Source: Draconibacterium orientale (lineage in GTDB: Bacteria; Bacteroidota; Bacteroidia; Bacteroidales; JAADGE01). Taken from it: a stretch of DNA of 35,851 nucleotides. Shown in pieces: positions 1 to 8,175 of the stretch (positions are counted from its first letter, which is position 1; every line of letters begins with the position of its first letter). A model generated the notes under the pieces. It saw only the letters and a list, made by a program, of their open reading frames with translations. It did not search any database and was not told where the DNA came from. Both the position numbers and the translations under genes were made by a program. The DNA is taken from positions 1 through 35,851 of the forward strand of contig DYMH01000022.1 of assembly GCA_020721645.1 (NCBI GenBank), read 5' to 3'.

Positions 1-1400
1 AACTTTTGAACAGCCTCATGGTTTGTATGATATTGTTTATGTATGTAAGTCTATATAATTATTAAAACAATGAAAATAATTCGTGATTGTCCATTTCATT
101 ACTAATTTTATCAGTAATGCTGTATTTTTGAGGTTTTTAATGATTTTACAAAACTGTATTCCGTTCACGTCTTCGAAAAAAACTAAACATGGAATCTTCC
201 GATACTTGACTGATTTTTTGAATAAATTGTAAATGCAAATCAATAACAAAAATGTTCAAACAAAGTTTTTTCTAATCAAACCGCCCCATTTCCCAATTTC
301 TCAAAAAGCACTTTGCCCGAAAACGACCGAGCAAAACACTTTTTTCGTCAAAGGTAAAAGCGGCTTACTTTACAGCTATTTGCAATTTCGTTTCCATAAT
401 ATCCGGCACTTTAAAATTATTTTTTAAATTCCGTACCTCCATAATAAAAATTAATTTTAAAGAGCCGAAGAAGCCGGCAAGTTCCCTGTTTCAAATCAAC
501 ATCCGTAAGTATATTTACTCCCGAGCAGGTTATAAGGTGTGCTGCACAAAAAAGCTCCCTGTTCAAAAATGTGCAGTCAAGCCCAAGCCTTCCGGGTTTT
601 GCTATTTTTTTTCTGTTTTTTCCAATAAAGAATTTTGCAAAAAAAATAGTCAAAAGGCTTGTCTTGCACCGGCTGTTTTTGTGCTAACGCACACACAGCC
701 TCATTTTTTCACGTGGCTTTTTTGTTTGCACCCGGCACTCCGGCATCCACCCTGAACCCATTTTCAAGGCGTGCTGCGCACTTTTTTTTCAGGGTGTCTG
801 TCGTGCCTCAGTATAAGCGAGCCTGCGGGTCGCTGCGGCACCGGTTTGTCATGCTTTTTGCGGTTTCTGTTTTTAATTGAAAATTAAGGTTTGCAAAAAA
901 TCACGCCAAACCGGCTGGCAGGGAACCCGTGCTTTCGTTCCTCAGCACTCTCGTTCCCTGTGCCTTGCTCCGCTCGCAGCGGCTCGCAGCATGCGCTTTG
1001 CGCCTTATTGACCCACCCGCCCACCCGAAAACTTATTTTGCAATTCTTTAATTTTTTAAAAAACACAGGATATATTCCGGAAGAAATACTAAAATTTTCC
1101 GGTTCCCGAAAAATTGAATGAAAAATGAAAGAAGAAGAAGAAACAAGCATTATTCAAAAAAATAAAAAGGAAGCAAAGATAGGTCGTCGCTCACAAGGCA
1201 GTAAAGGTCAAGCCCTTCGGGTTTTGCATAAAAAATCTCCACCCTCCGGGTAGTATTTTTTCCGCAAAAACCTTGACAGCCTTGCAGCGCCGCCCTTTGA
1301 AAAGGCTTTCTTTTTCTTTTTTTTTTCGGTTTTTTTTCTGTTTTCTTTTGAAAAATGTGTGTCGCGAAGCGAAGCAAATAAAAAATTTAACACTCGCATT
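1..1400. other. Element interior with no supportable gene
   Basis: I find no convincing gene here. The first 430 bases are AT-rich. From about 550 to 1040 there are GC-richer patches with repeated Ser/Arg/Cys-type codons in every frame, which looks like non-coding mobile-element DNA. Two related stretches, near 577-603 and 1208-1230, share TCAAGCCC followed by TTCGGGTTTTGC or TTCCGGGTTTTGC. An open frame from base 2 to 58 on the plus strand (ending in residues VCKSI) could be the last codons of a gene that starts outside the window, but it is too short to call. Confidence 0.5.
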
Positions 1401-1826
1401 ATGACCACATTAAACATCAAATCGCACAAAATCGGAAGAGAATATTTTCAACCGCATTTTTTCATCCAAAACAAAGGAAACAACAGCGGAAGACCTTTAA
1501 AAACAGCAATTCCGAATTGCTTCGTTTTCCTTTTGAAATCCGAAGAAGAAAAAGATTTCTTTTACAGTTTGCTTTTCGGACTTTGGTCTGCAAAATCTTT
1601 TCATGTTTTTTTGCGCGGTTCTGTTATTCCGTTCATTATCTTGGCTGAATTGAAAAACTGCATCAAGGAAAGTCAAATTAAAGCAAATCAAAATCCGGTT
1701 GATTTTCAAAAATCAGTTTCCACTCTCAAATCTCTCGAAGAAATGGAAATAAAATACAAACAAAATCTACTTTTAATACAAGATGCAAAGCGAATGATAT
1801 TTTACAAGTACATTTTAAAAAGGTGA
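1401..1826 (+). CDS. DUF6943-like conserved hypothetical protein
   Basis: The protein is about 141 residues, starting at the ATG that gives MTTLNIKSHKIG. An upstream ATG at 1359 would add 14 residues of unlikely composition. The N-terminal part carries PHFFIQNKGNNSGRPL and IPNCFVF, followed by an acidic EEEKDFFY, a LRGSVIPFI segment and a charged helical C-terminus. This pattern fits the small Bacteroidota family I know as DUF6943, which has no assigned function and is often carried on integrative elements. I assign the family from memory of its conserved blocks, not from a search. It has no signal peptide or membrane segment, so it is probably cytoplasmic. It sits alone on the plus strand inside the integrated element, with the GC-patchy DNA upstream and a terminator of the opposite strand downstream. 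Confidence 0.65.
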   Translation: MTTLNIKSHKIGREYFQPHFFIQNKGNNSGRPLKTAIPNCFVFLLKSEEEKDFFYSLLFGLWSAKSFHVFLRGSVIPFIILAELKNCIKESQIKANQNPVDFQKSVSTLKSLEEMEIKYKQNLLLIQDAKRMIFYKYILKR

Positions 1827-1915
1827 GCGATGCTCACCATATTCGTACTTAAGTGATACATAACCCCACCATAAAGGCAACATATATCATAATTTATAAA
1901 AAAAGGTAAAAGAAA

Positions 1916-1937
1916 AGCCCCGCCTTTCGGCGGAGCT
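1916..1937 (-). terminator. Rho-independent terminator
   Basis: A 9-pair stem (8 Watson-Crick pairs plus one G-U on the minus strand) closes a 4-base loop, and on the minus strand it is followed by TTTTCTTTTACC. It lies 31 bases past the stop of the 268-residue protein and is placed to end that transcript. Confidence 0.8.
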
Positions 1938-1967
1938 CTCATTTTCAATAACCCTGTAAAGTTATTT

Positions 1968-2774
1968 TTAGAAAATGTTCTGAATTTTTAAGGCATTACC
2001 CGAATTAAACAAATAGTAATTTGCGCCGACTTGTTGATAAAATTCAATTCCGATGCAATTCAAAACGCTCACATCTGCCGACACTGTGGGAGAACCCGGA
2101 AGCGTACTTGTAATTGTGGTTGTGGATGCAATCGGTGCGGATAAATCAATATATCCTGAGTAAGCGACATTTGAACTTTCGTTCAATTTTGAATCTATCG
2201 CTTCATACATGCCGGATGTTGAATTAAACGCAAAATCTGAAATTACCGAGATTGCATTTATCAATCTGAAATGTGTTGCTCCTGCAGGCGCATTGATGAA
2301 ATTCATCGGATTGAATGCAGGCAGCGAAAAGGATGAACTATCGCGAGCAGGCGAACTTGTAAGTGTGTACGGAGCATAAAAAATGCCGTCAAGACTTACA
2401 TTTTTATTGAAATTCAACCCTGTCAAATATTGTCTTTGAGTTGATACCAAAATTGCTCGATACCCTCTCGATTCGGACATATCCTCCAAATTGATTTTTT
2501 TCATAATTGCCGTAAGACGGCCGGTAAGTTGGGAATCGCTCATTTGTTTCATCAACTGAGATAAACCGACTCGAACCGATTTTCCGGCTGTTGCACAGCC
2601 TCCGAACTCGTTCATGTTTTCACGGGTTCTTTCAAATTCCGCTCCCGTTTTTACTTGTTCGCCCGAAGGTCCGCCAATCATTCCGGCAAAGTGTCCGGTC
2701 AATCCTTTGATTTTAAAATGGCGAATATCGCCTAATGTTCCTTTGTACTTTAATGGTCCCGTTTGACGTGCCAT
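1968..2774 (-). CDS. Conserved hypothetical protein, 268 residues
   Basis: The protein starts MARQTGPLKYKGTLGDIRHF. That opening, followed by a GGPSGEQVKTG segment and a RENMNEFGGCA segment, matches a family of unknown function that I recall as common in Bacteroidota. The N-terminal third is basic and Gly-rich. The middle (SESRGYRAILVS, LTGLNFN) and the C-terminal 140 residues are Ser/Thr-rich and look like beta-structure. There is no signal peptide or membrane segment. A good terminator follows directly, and the gene has its own 214-base upstream gap, so it is probably a single-gene transcript. It lies inside the integrated element next to the integrase, but the family is not limited to mobile DNA as far as I know, so no function can be inferred from place alone. 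Confidence 0.75.
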   Translation of the reverse strand: MARQTGPLKYKGTLGDIRHFKIKGLTGHFAGMIGGPSGEQVKTGAEFERTRENMNEFGGCATAGKSVRVGLSQLMKQMSDSQLTGRLTAIMKKINLEDMSESRGYRAILVSTQRQYLTGLNFNKNVSLDGIFYAPYTLTSSPARDSSSFSLPAFNPMNFINAPAGATHFRLINAISVISDFAFNSTSGMYEAIDSKLNESSNVAYSGYIDLSAPIASTTTITSTLPGSPTVSADVSVLNCIGIEFYQQVGANYYLFNSGNALKIQNIF

Positions 2775-2988
2775 GATAATTAAGTATTAGATTAATAATA
2801 AAATTTATTGTGTGAATTTACATCACATAATTAAGATTATCAACACGATAAACAAGGCAAGTCGATGCAATTTAAAGCTAAAGAACAGTAGATTTATAGA
2901 AACACGTCAAATTGTGAAAATATGAAGATTTTGATTGTATATTTTTCAATTAATTGTGAGCTATTAAAATTTAAGAATTTCGAGATAA

Positions 2989-4215
2989 TTATAAATTTTC
3001 CATTGCTTTGTCGATTTCATCATTTCCGAAGCTGTCGAGATAAATTTGTGTCGTTTCCGGATTATCATGTCCCATCGCTTCGCTGATGACGTTGGTTGCA
3101 ACACCGCTTTTCTTCAACACGTTCGCAAAAGTATGACGCGCAACATACGTTGTTATCGGAATTTGAATTCCGGCAATATTCCCGATTTCTTTTAAGTCCG
3201 CATTCACTTTCGTAATCACTTTATGAATCCGGTTATCAATTTGAACCGGAGTTTTATGTACGTTTATGTTGAGAATCGGGAAAATATAATTGTTGTAATC
3301 GTGAGCAGTAACTTTGCCGAAATAATCAATTATTTCCTGTGCAGCAGGCACCAATTTAAAGTTGATTATTTGTCCGGTTTTGGTTCGTTTGTATTCAATT
3401 CGGTAATCTTTCATGTCTACATATCTCAACTTCGCAATATCATTAAAATTGATTCCCTGTCCGTAATAGCTGAAAATGAAATACAATCGCGATTCGTATA
3501 AATTCGTACCTGGTTTCAAATCCAAACTTTCAATTTTCTTTATTTCTGCCTTGGTCAATGCCCTTTTTCGTGTTTCTGTGCTGAACTCTGAAATTTTGAA
3601 AGTATCAAATGGATAATTGTCCTTTCTCACAATTCCTTCTTTAATTGCTTTGTTATAAATAGCTCTCAGAGTTCTGAAAAAGAGCGACATTGATGTTTCC
3701 ATGAAATCAATTTGTCGAAGATAACCGGCTAATTGATTTAAAAGTCGAAAGTCGATATCCGTAAAAGATAGGTCTTTGTTCTTCCGGAATCTTTTTAAAA
3801 CACTCAAATTGTGAGTGTAAATTTTTGAATTTCCAATTTTTTTACTTTCAATGAGATTCTTGATTATTTCACGGTAATAGTCAAAAACAGTAATTTTTCT
3901 TTGATTTTTTTCAACTTTTTCAATCAGAGAATCCGAAGTATGTTCTTTGCCCTCTTCTTTCAATTTTGCTATTTCAGAAGTATATTCTGCAATTTTTTTA
4001 CTGACGATTGATTCAATAAAAACTTTGTCCGGATGTTTATCAGTCGGTTTACTTTTTGCGAAGTTCCATCGCTTTTCATCACAAGAAATTCCCAATGATA
4101 AGTATTTTCTTTTACCGTTTTTTGTAATACGCAGCATCAAGGGATGCTCACCATTGGCGAGGGTTTTCGATTTGTAGAGTATAACATTTACGGAGGTTGA
4201 TTTTCTTATTTGCAT
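2989..4215 (-). CDS. Tyrosine recombinase / integrase of the integrated element
   Basis: This 408-residue protein has the usual layout of Bacteroidota integrases. An N-terminal arm-binding domain with LRITKNGKRKYLSLG lies at about 28-43, a SAM-like core-binding domain at about 105-205, and a catalytic domain after about 215. Visible catalytic residues are Arg360 in YVARHTF, His383 in MGHDN and Tyr392 in TQIYLDS, the nucleophile. The usual HxxR is YxxR, which is common in this group. The first catalytic Arg is not at its normal place: the aligned segment is YGQGINFNDIAKL. The CTnDOT integrase also lacks this Arg, and Arg243 in ESRLY is a possible stand-in here. The gene ends the mobile segment and points away from the tRNA-Gly fragment at 4386. 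It should catalyse insertion and excision at that tRNA. Confidence 0.92.
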   Translation of the reverse strand: MQIRKSTSVNVILYKSKTLANGEHPLMLRITKNGKRKYLSLGISCDEKRWNFAKSKPTDKHPDKVFIESIVSKKIAEYTSEIAKLKEEGKEHTSDSLIEKVEKNQRKITVFDYYREIIKNLIESKKIGNSKIYTHNLSVLKRFRKNKDLSFTDIDFRLLNQLAGYLRQIDFMETSMSLFFRTLRAIYNKAIKEGIVRKDNYPFDTFKISEFSTETRKRALTKAEIKKIESLDLKPGTNLYESRLYFIFSYYGQGINFNDIAKLRYVDMKDYRIEYKRTKTGQIINFKLVPAAQEIIDYFGKVTAHDYNNYIFPILNINVHKTPVQIDNRIHKVITKVNADLKEIGNIAGIQIPITTYVARHTFANVLKKSGVATNVISEAMGHDNPETTQIYLDSFGNDEIDKAMENL

Positions 4216-4255
4216 ATCCTTTGTTTTTGAATTCCCGGTTTACATTACGGTTTAC

Positions 4256-4287
4256 CAAAGGTAACAAAAAGAAACGTAACAAACAAA
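4256..4287 (-). promoter_or_regulatory. Bacteroidota-type promoter for the integrase
   Basis: On the minus strand, TTTG (4287-4284) is followed after 20 bases by TACCTTTG (4263-4256), matching the -33 TTTG / -7 TAnnTTTG pattern. The integrase ATG is 41 bases downstream. Confidence 0.6.
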
Positions 4288-4385
4288 TATTATAACAAAA
4301 TGAATATACTTTAAATAACTAATATAAAGCATATTAAAGTAAAATAACGTAGTCGAACAAACTATACAAAACACCCTAAACAAGG

Positions 4386-4428
4386 CTTCCCAAGCTGAGG
4401 GTCGCGGGTTCGAATCCCGTTTCTCGCT
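4386..4428 (+). other. 3' fragment of tRNA-Gly (CCC), attachment site scar
   Basis: The sequence holds the anticodon loop TTCCCAA (4387-4393), the 3' arm of the anticodon stem, the variable loop GGGTC, a complete T-arm (GCGGG, TTCGAAT, CCCGT) and the 3' acceptor strand TTCTCGC. The upstream bases do not pair with it: the anticodon stem 5' arm would need TCAGC but reads AAGGC, and there is no D-arm or 5' acceptor strand. It is therefore the 3' part of a tRNA-Gly gene, not a working tRNA. Integrases that use tRNA genes recreate the full tRNA at one end of the element and leave such a fragment at the other. This places the element to the left, with the complete tRNA-Gly expected beyond base 1. 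Confidence 0.85.
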
Positions 4429-4563
4429 CTTATTCGTTCGGTGAGCAGAAAGTGAATCGAAGTAACAAAAAATAAAAAAAATTTGTCTGGTTCGGTTTGT
4501 CCATAAACTTTGAAAAAAAATTCTTCCCTCTCCTGCAATATTGAACAAATAATGTTATACTCC

Positions 4564-4655
4564 GATTGGTTGATTATTTGATGTGCTGATTTTCTTTAAA
4601 TATCAAATAATTATACAATTTATAAAACGCAATTTACGAATGTGCATAGTATAAA
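4564..4655 (+). repeat. Dispersed ~95-bp repeat, copy 1
   Basis: This stretch matches the inverted copy at 32740-32845. Shared blocks are GATTGGTTGATT, TTTGATGTGCTGATTT, TCAAATA, ACAATTT, TAAAACGCAATTTA, GTGC and TAGTATAA, in the same order. The middle differs in length. It starts with the word family TGATGTGCTGATTTG seen in other gaps. It lies between the attachment scar and the terminator of the receiver gene. Confidence 0.75.
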
Positions 4656-4750
4656 TTCGATTTTACCTTTTTTCGAAAAATTTCAGCTTCGGAGTTTGAA
4701 TACAATTTTTTTTGAACTCAAAATCATATTTTGTGGAAATAATTGTATAA

Positions 4751-4776
4751 AAAAGCTGCCTTTCAAGGCAGCTTTT
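4751..4776 (-). terminator. Rho-independent terminator of the receiver gene
   Basis: AAAAGCTGCC pairs perfectly with GGCAGCTTTT around a 6-base loop. On the minus strand it is followed by further T residues. It lies 10 bases past the stop at 4786 and could also work from the plus side. Confidence 0.85.
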
Positions 4777-4785
4777 ATCCGAATA

Positions 4786-5199
4786 CTAATGCGGCTTGGC
4801 ATCTTCAATCTTTTTGAACGACCTTTCGATATACTTTTTAATGGTTTCATCGAGTTTTTCCATCGAAAAAGGTTTTTCGATAATGCCGTCAAAATTTTCT
4901 TCCTTGTACGTTTGATTGAGATCCGAGGCGTGTTCCCAGCCGGTCATAGCAACTATCGGAATAATGTTTTTTGGATATTTCAGGTTTCGTCGTATGTGTT
5001 CAGTGGTTTCAAAGCCGTTGAGTAAGGGCATTTGAATATCCATCAAAACTAAATCGAAATCTTGGCTTTTGAGTATCAAGACAGCTTCGTATCCATTATC
5101 TGCTGTTTTATATGCGTAACCAAGTGCTTCGAGAATTTCTGAGATAACTTCTCGACTTGGTTCAAAATCCTCAACGACCAATATTTTATATTTCTTCAT
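4786..5199 (-). CDS. Single-domain response regulator (CheY-like)
   Basis: The protein is 137 residues and is almost entirely a receiver domain. The acidic pair Glu10-Asp11, the phosphorylation site Asp54 in VLMDIQMP, Thr86 in VAMTGW and Lys109 in IEKPF are all present, so it should be phosphorylated and act through protein contacts. There is no DNA-binding or enzymatic output domain; residues after about 122 are a basic tail. No histidine kinase is adjacent. The next gene on the same strand is the TPR/SpoIIE phosphatase, but a strong terminator-like hairpin and 477 bases separate them, so they are probably separate transcripts. A functional link to that phosphatase is possible but not shown. 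Confidence 0.93.
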   Translation of the reverse strand: MKKYKILVVEDFEPSREVISEILEALGYAYKTADNGYEAVLILKSQDFDLVLMDIQMPLLNGFETTEHIRRNLKYPKNIIPIVAMTGWEHASDLNQTYKEENFDGIIEKPFSMEKLDETIKKYIERSFKKIEDAKPH

Positions 5200-5468
5200 T
5201 TTTGGCTGCCCGGGTATGGTAATCTTTTTGTATTATTTTCTGATTTTATAATTGCATAATCTATGCCGGGTCTTGATTAGTAAACAATCTGCGACTATAC
5301 AATATGTTCGGCGAAAAATACTTTTATTAAAAAAAAATTTACCGAAAAAAAGTAAAAAACATCTCATTGGAATTTTATTTTATTGTTTTCCAAGCAATTA
5401 CACAATTGTTAATATCTATCTAAAAAAAAACAAAAAAATTAGATTTCCGGAATTTCCGGCTGTTAATA

Positions 5469-5506
5469 AAAACAAACAATTTCCGGGTATGGAAATTGTT
5501 TGTTTT
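5469..5506. terminator. Bidirectional terminator hairpin
   Basis: AAAACAAACAATTTCC (5469-5484) pairs perfectly with 5491-5506 around GGGTAT. T-runs follow on the plus strand (TTTTTTT) and on the minus strand. The stem is long but GC-poor. It probably ends the phosphatase transcript 170 bases past its stop. Confidence 0.65.
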
Positions 5507-5563
5507 TTTGAAGGGGATTTTTGCAGATATTAAATCAATATCGTTAAGTTAAAAACCTTTAGA

Positions 5564-5604
5564 GTGGTTGAAAACCCTCGAAACGGGTTGTGAGTTATAA
5601 CCAC
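5564..5604. repeat. Nested hairpin downstream of the phosphatase gene
   Basis: GTGGTT (5564-5569) pairs with AACCAC (5599-5604), and inside it AACCC (5573-5577) pairs with GGGTT (5585-5589). Just beyond are two near-identical direct words, CTTCAAGGGT and CTTGAAAGGGT. There is no T-run, so it is not a standard terminator. Confidence 0.5.
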
Positions 5605-5676
5605 TTCAAGGGTCTTCGACTACTTGAAAGGGTATAAAACTTTTATTTCAAACGTTTAACTGAACGACATTGGATA

Positions 5677-7437
5677 TTAAATTCTAAACCCCATTAACAA
5701 AACATCATCAACTTGTTCGTATTTGCCTTGCCACTGTTTAAAGGCATTTTCGATGATTTCTTTTTGGTCTTCCATGGGTTTATGATATATTTTTTGAAGT
5801 ACTTCCTGCAATCGTTTAAAAAGAAACTTTTTACCGTGTAAACCTCCAAACTGGTCTAAATATCCATCGGAAAAAAGATAGACAACATCATCTTTTTGAA
5901 CATCGATTTCGGTTTTCGTAAATGGGTTGGTATATTTATCGTGGAAACCAACCGGCATCCTATCGGCTTTAAAAATAAGAACTTCGCCTTGTCGAATGAT
6001 TAAAAGCGGATTGTAGGCTCCGGTGTATTGCAATTTCATCGTTTTTTTCTCTAAAACTATCAAACTTAAATCCATTCCGTCTTTTGCCTGAACGGTTTGA
6101 TCGGACACATGAAAGCCCTTTATAATGCTGTTTCTCAACAGATTTACAATCGTATCGGTTTGTAAAATTTTCGATTTATTGACAATTTCATCGAAATACG
6201 TAATTCCCAGAACACTCATAAAAGCACCGGGAATGCCGTGTCCGGTACAATCTGCTGCAACAACAATTATTTTATCGTCCAACTCGCCAAACCAATAAAA
6301 ATCGCCGCTTACGATATCGCGTGGCTTAAAAATGATAAAACTTTCCGGGAATATCCGATTAAAATCCGTTATCGGCATGAACAGTGCTTTCTGTATGCGT
6401 TCGGCATAGCGTATGCTTGCTGTCATGTCTTCGTTTTTTAGGTTGATAATCTTCTTTTGCTCGGCAAGAAGTTTGTTTTGTTTGCGTTGGATAAAATATC
6501 CCCGCAAGGTAAGTATCGCCAAAAGTGTAATTATTGAGATTATTGCAATGGCGGCTGTAAGTGCAAAATTACGCTGTTGAAGGTAGGTTTCAACTTTTGT
6601 TAATTGTTCGGATTTGTCGGATAGATTTTTTTGAACAAGTGATAATGCCCGTTGTTGTGAATTTAAGGTATCGCTGAGCGAACGTGTCTGATTTTGAAGT
6701 TGTTCGATGTCATTTATCTGAGATAAAAGGCTGTCTTTCAGTCCCTTATTTTCATCGCCGATTTTCGAGATGACGAATCTTAAATTCGATAATTCAGCCC
6801 TGTTTTCAGGATTTGATTGCTTTCCAAAGATTTCCTGATTTATTTTTTCGAGAGTTTCGTCCATCAAACCACTGCATTTTGATGCACTTTGATTTTCGCC
6901 ATTCTGTAAATAACAATTCGAGATGTGGCGTAAAATATCAGAAGCTGTCTTTTTGTTTTTATATTTTATGCAGATTTTAAGTCCTTCCAAATAATAACTA
7001 ATTGCCGTTCGGTATTGTTTTGCTTTTTGAAACATATCCCCAATCGATTTGTATGTATTGAGTACATATTTTTCTTCATTTTCGGTTTCTTTTGCGTAAA
7101 CTAAGGCTTCCTGGTATAGTTTAGCCGCTTCGGCATAATGTTTTTTGTTTTCGTACAAGCTGCCAATAAGATTTTTAAGGCTCATCTTTTCGTAAGACGT
7201 TTTGCTTAGTCGAAACGCCTCGTTATAATACTCTTCGGCTTTCGACAGCGAAACATTCGAATAAATTGTTGCAATTTCGGTATATTTATCAGCAGCTTTC
7301 GTTGTATTTTTGTCAGACTCGGCTTCTTGGGCATCTTGCATCAGCTCGGATATTTGAGCTTTTTGTGATGAACTTAATTCTTGTGTCGATGCAATCTTTA
7401 CTGTAAAAATAAAAATCAATAATAGAAAATATCTCAT
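5677..7437 (-). CDS. TPR membrane protein with SpoIIE-type PP2C phosphatase domain
   Basis: The protein is 586 residues. A signal peptide (about 1-18) leads to TPR-like helices at about 45-180, a coiled coil at about 230-288, a membrane segment at about 290-313, a short linker coiled coil, and a SpoIIE-like phosphatase at about 335-586. Metal-binding and family motifs are seen: SGDF at 377-380, AADCTGHG at 394-401, GMD at 454-456, SDG at 523-525 and DD at 577-578. The TPR region should face the periplasm and the phosphatase the cytoplasm. This is a common Bacteroidota architecture, thought to turn an external signal into Ser/Thr dephosphorylation of an anti-sigma-factor antagonist or another partner. 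No STAS or anti-sigma gene is in the window. Its substrate is unknown. Confidence 0.93.
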   Translation of the reverse strand: MRYFLLLIFIFTVKIASTQELSSSQKAQISELMQDAQEAESDKNTTKAADKYTEIATIYSNVSLSKAEEYYNEAFRLSKTSYEKMSLKNLIGSLYENKKHYAEAAKLYQEALVYAKETENEEKYVLNTYKSIGDMFQKAKQYRTAISYYLEGLKICIKYKNKKTASDILRHISNCYLQNGENQSASKCSGLMDETLEKINQEIFGKQSNPENRAELSNLRFVISKIGDENKGLKDSLLSQINDIEQLQNQTRSLSDTLNSQQRALSLVQKNLSDKSEQLTKVETYLQQRNFALTAAIAIISIITLLAILTLRGYFIQRKQNKLLAEQKKIINLKNEDMTASIRYAERIQKALFMPITDFNRIFPESFIIFKPRDIVSGDFYWFGELDDKIIVVAADCTGHGIPGAFMSVLGITYFDEIVNKSKILQTDTIVNLLRNSIIKGFHVSDQTVQAKDGMDLSLIVLEKKTMKLQYTGAYNPLLIIRQGEVLIFKADRMPVGFHDKYTNPFTKTEIDVQKDDVVYLFSDGYLDQFGGLHGKKFLFKRLQEVLQKIYHKPMEDQKEIIENAFKQWQGKYEQVDDVLLMGFRI

Positions 7438-7633
7438 GATAAATCAAAGAGTGATTAAATGAAAACTTTTTCATATTTTCTGCAAAAAACAAGCCATTTA
7501 ATGGTGCCATTTGGATAACGACAAGTTAATTTACCGAAAGAATTTTCGACTCAAATTTAAAATAAGGAAGGAATCTATCTAAATTCTTCAACACAATACG
7601 GAATACATCGTCAAAAGCGAGAATAACAAGAGC

Positions 7634-8080
7634 TTATATAAATCTGACCATAATGAAAATTCCGGTTGAAATAAGTATCAATAATGTTGAAAAGCCGTAA
7701 TAAATTCCGGCATATCGAAATTTATCGCGATCGCGGGGCAATTTTGTTGTAAATATTTTACCAATTTGTATCAGAAGCAAAGCAAACAGCATGACCGAAA
7801 AATGTTCAATTGCCCAAAATCGCATCGAAGAAAAACGATATGCGTCGTCGATTGTAACAATTCTCGGATTATTTTCGGGTCGAAGGAAAAAATAGAGAAT
7901 CACGCCCAGTGTGAGTTGCAGATACATCGAAACTAAAAAAATAATTTCTGTCTTGCGATAAAATACCGTGTAAACTTTTTCTTTTAATATGCCTATAAAC
8001 GAATTTCGACACACAAAAAGAGCTGCCAACAACGAAATGATGCTGGTGGAAACGTGAACGATGATGATGGTTTTGTACAT
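7634..8080 (-). CDS. Cytochrome b-like four-TM membrane protein
   Basis: I start it at the ATG giving MYKTIIIVHVS (148 residues). The in-frame extension upstream is translated word-repeat DNA. Four hydrophobic segments are visible at about 4-22, 43-63, 85-105 and 125-146. His9 in the first segment and the His in RFWAIEHFSVM in the third are good candidates for heme ligands. LQLTLGVILYFF, RFWAIEH and LLLIQIGK match a Bacteroidota family often annotated as cytochrome B; I recognise this from pattern, not from a search. It is the last gene of the heme-biosynthesis block, in keeping with a heme-binding inner-membrane protein, but its electron donor and acceptor are unknown. Confidence 0.7.
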   Translation of the reverse strand: MYKTIIIVHVSTSIISLLAALFVCRNSFIGILKEKVYTVFYRKTEIIFLVSMYLQLTLGVILYFFLRPENNPRIVTIDDAYRFSSMRFWAIEHFSVMLFALLLIQIGKIFTTKLPRDRDKFRYAGIYYGFSTLLILISTGIFIMVRFI

Positions 8081-8086
8081 GTTTTT

Positions 8087-8175
8087 CAATTGACAATGGA
8101 CAATTGAAAATGGATAATGTTTGAGCAAAAACAGGTTTTCCTGAATTGTCAATTTTCCATTGTCAATTGTCAATT
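8087..8175. repeat. Inverted word-repeat pair (TTGACAATGG family)
   Basis: Between the four-helix gene stop and the cytochrome b-like start there are two arrays of the same word. On the plus strand the left arm (8089-8117) reads AATTGACAATGGACAATTG and similar, and the right arm (8146-8175) is its near-complement. They can fold back on each other. The right arm contains the stop codon of the four-helix gene. Confidence 0.8.

Larger units (their letters stand above)
5200..5676. other. 477-base gap between receiver and phosphatase genes
   Basis: I see no gene here. A 93-codon open frame on the plus strand (5252-5533) runs through the terminator hairpin and is A/T-driven, so I do not accept it. 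The gap holds the hairpin at 5469-5506 and the nested hairpin at 5564-5604. The T-rich 5280-5440 part may carry the receiver promoter, but no clear TAnnTTTG box is visible. Confidence 0.6.

Noticed and set aside
884-1377. Several overlapping minus-strand frames in the left end
   Set aside because: They are basic or Cys-rich, overlap each other in different frames and follow GC-rich patches, not codon pattern.
2989-4215. Tyr in place of His in the HxxR motif as a sign of an inactive integrase
   Set aside because: YxxR is common in Bacteroidota integrases, so it is not a defect by itself.
4386-4428. An intact tRNA-Gly gene
   Set aside because: The upstream bases do not pair with the acceptor or anticodon stems and no D-arm exists.
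4252-4548. A 98-codon minus-strand frame containing RDSNPRPSAWEAL
   Set aside because: This peptide is the well-known artefact of translating the complement of a tRNA 3' end.
5252-5533. A 93-codon plus-strand frame
   Set aside because: It runs through a perfect terminator hairpin and has A/T-driven composition with no family resemblance.
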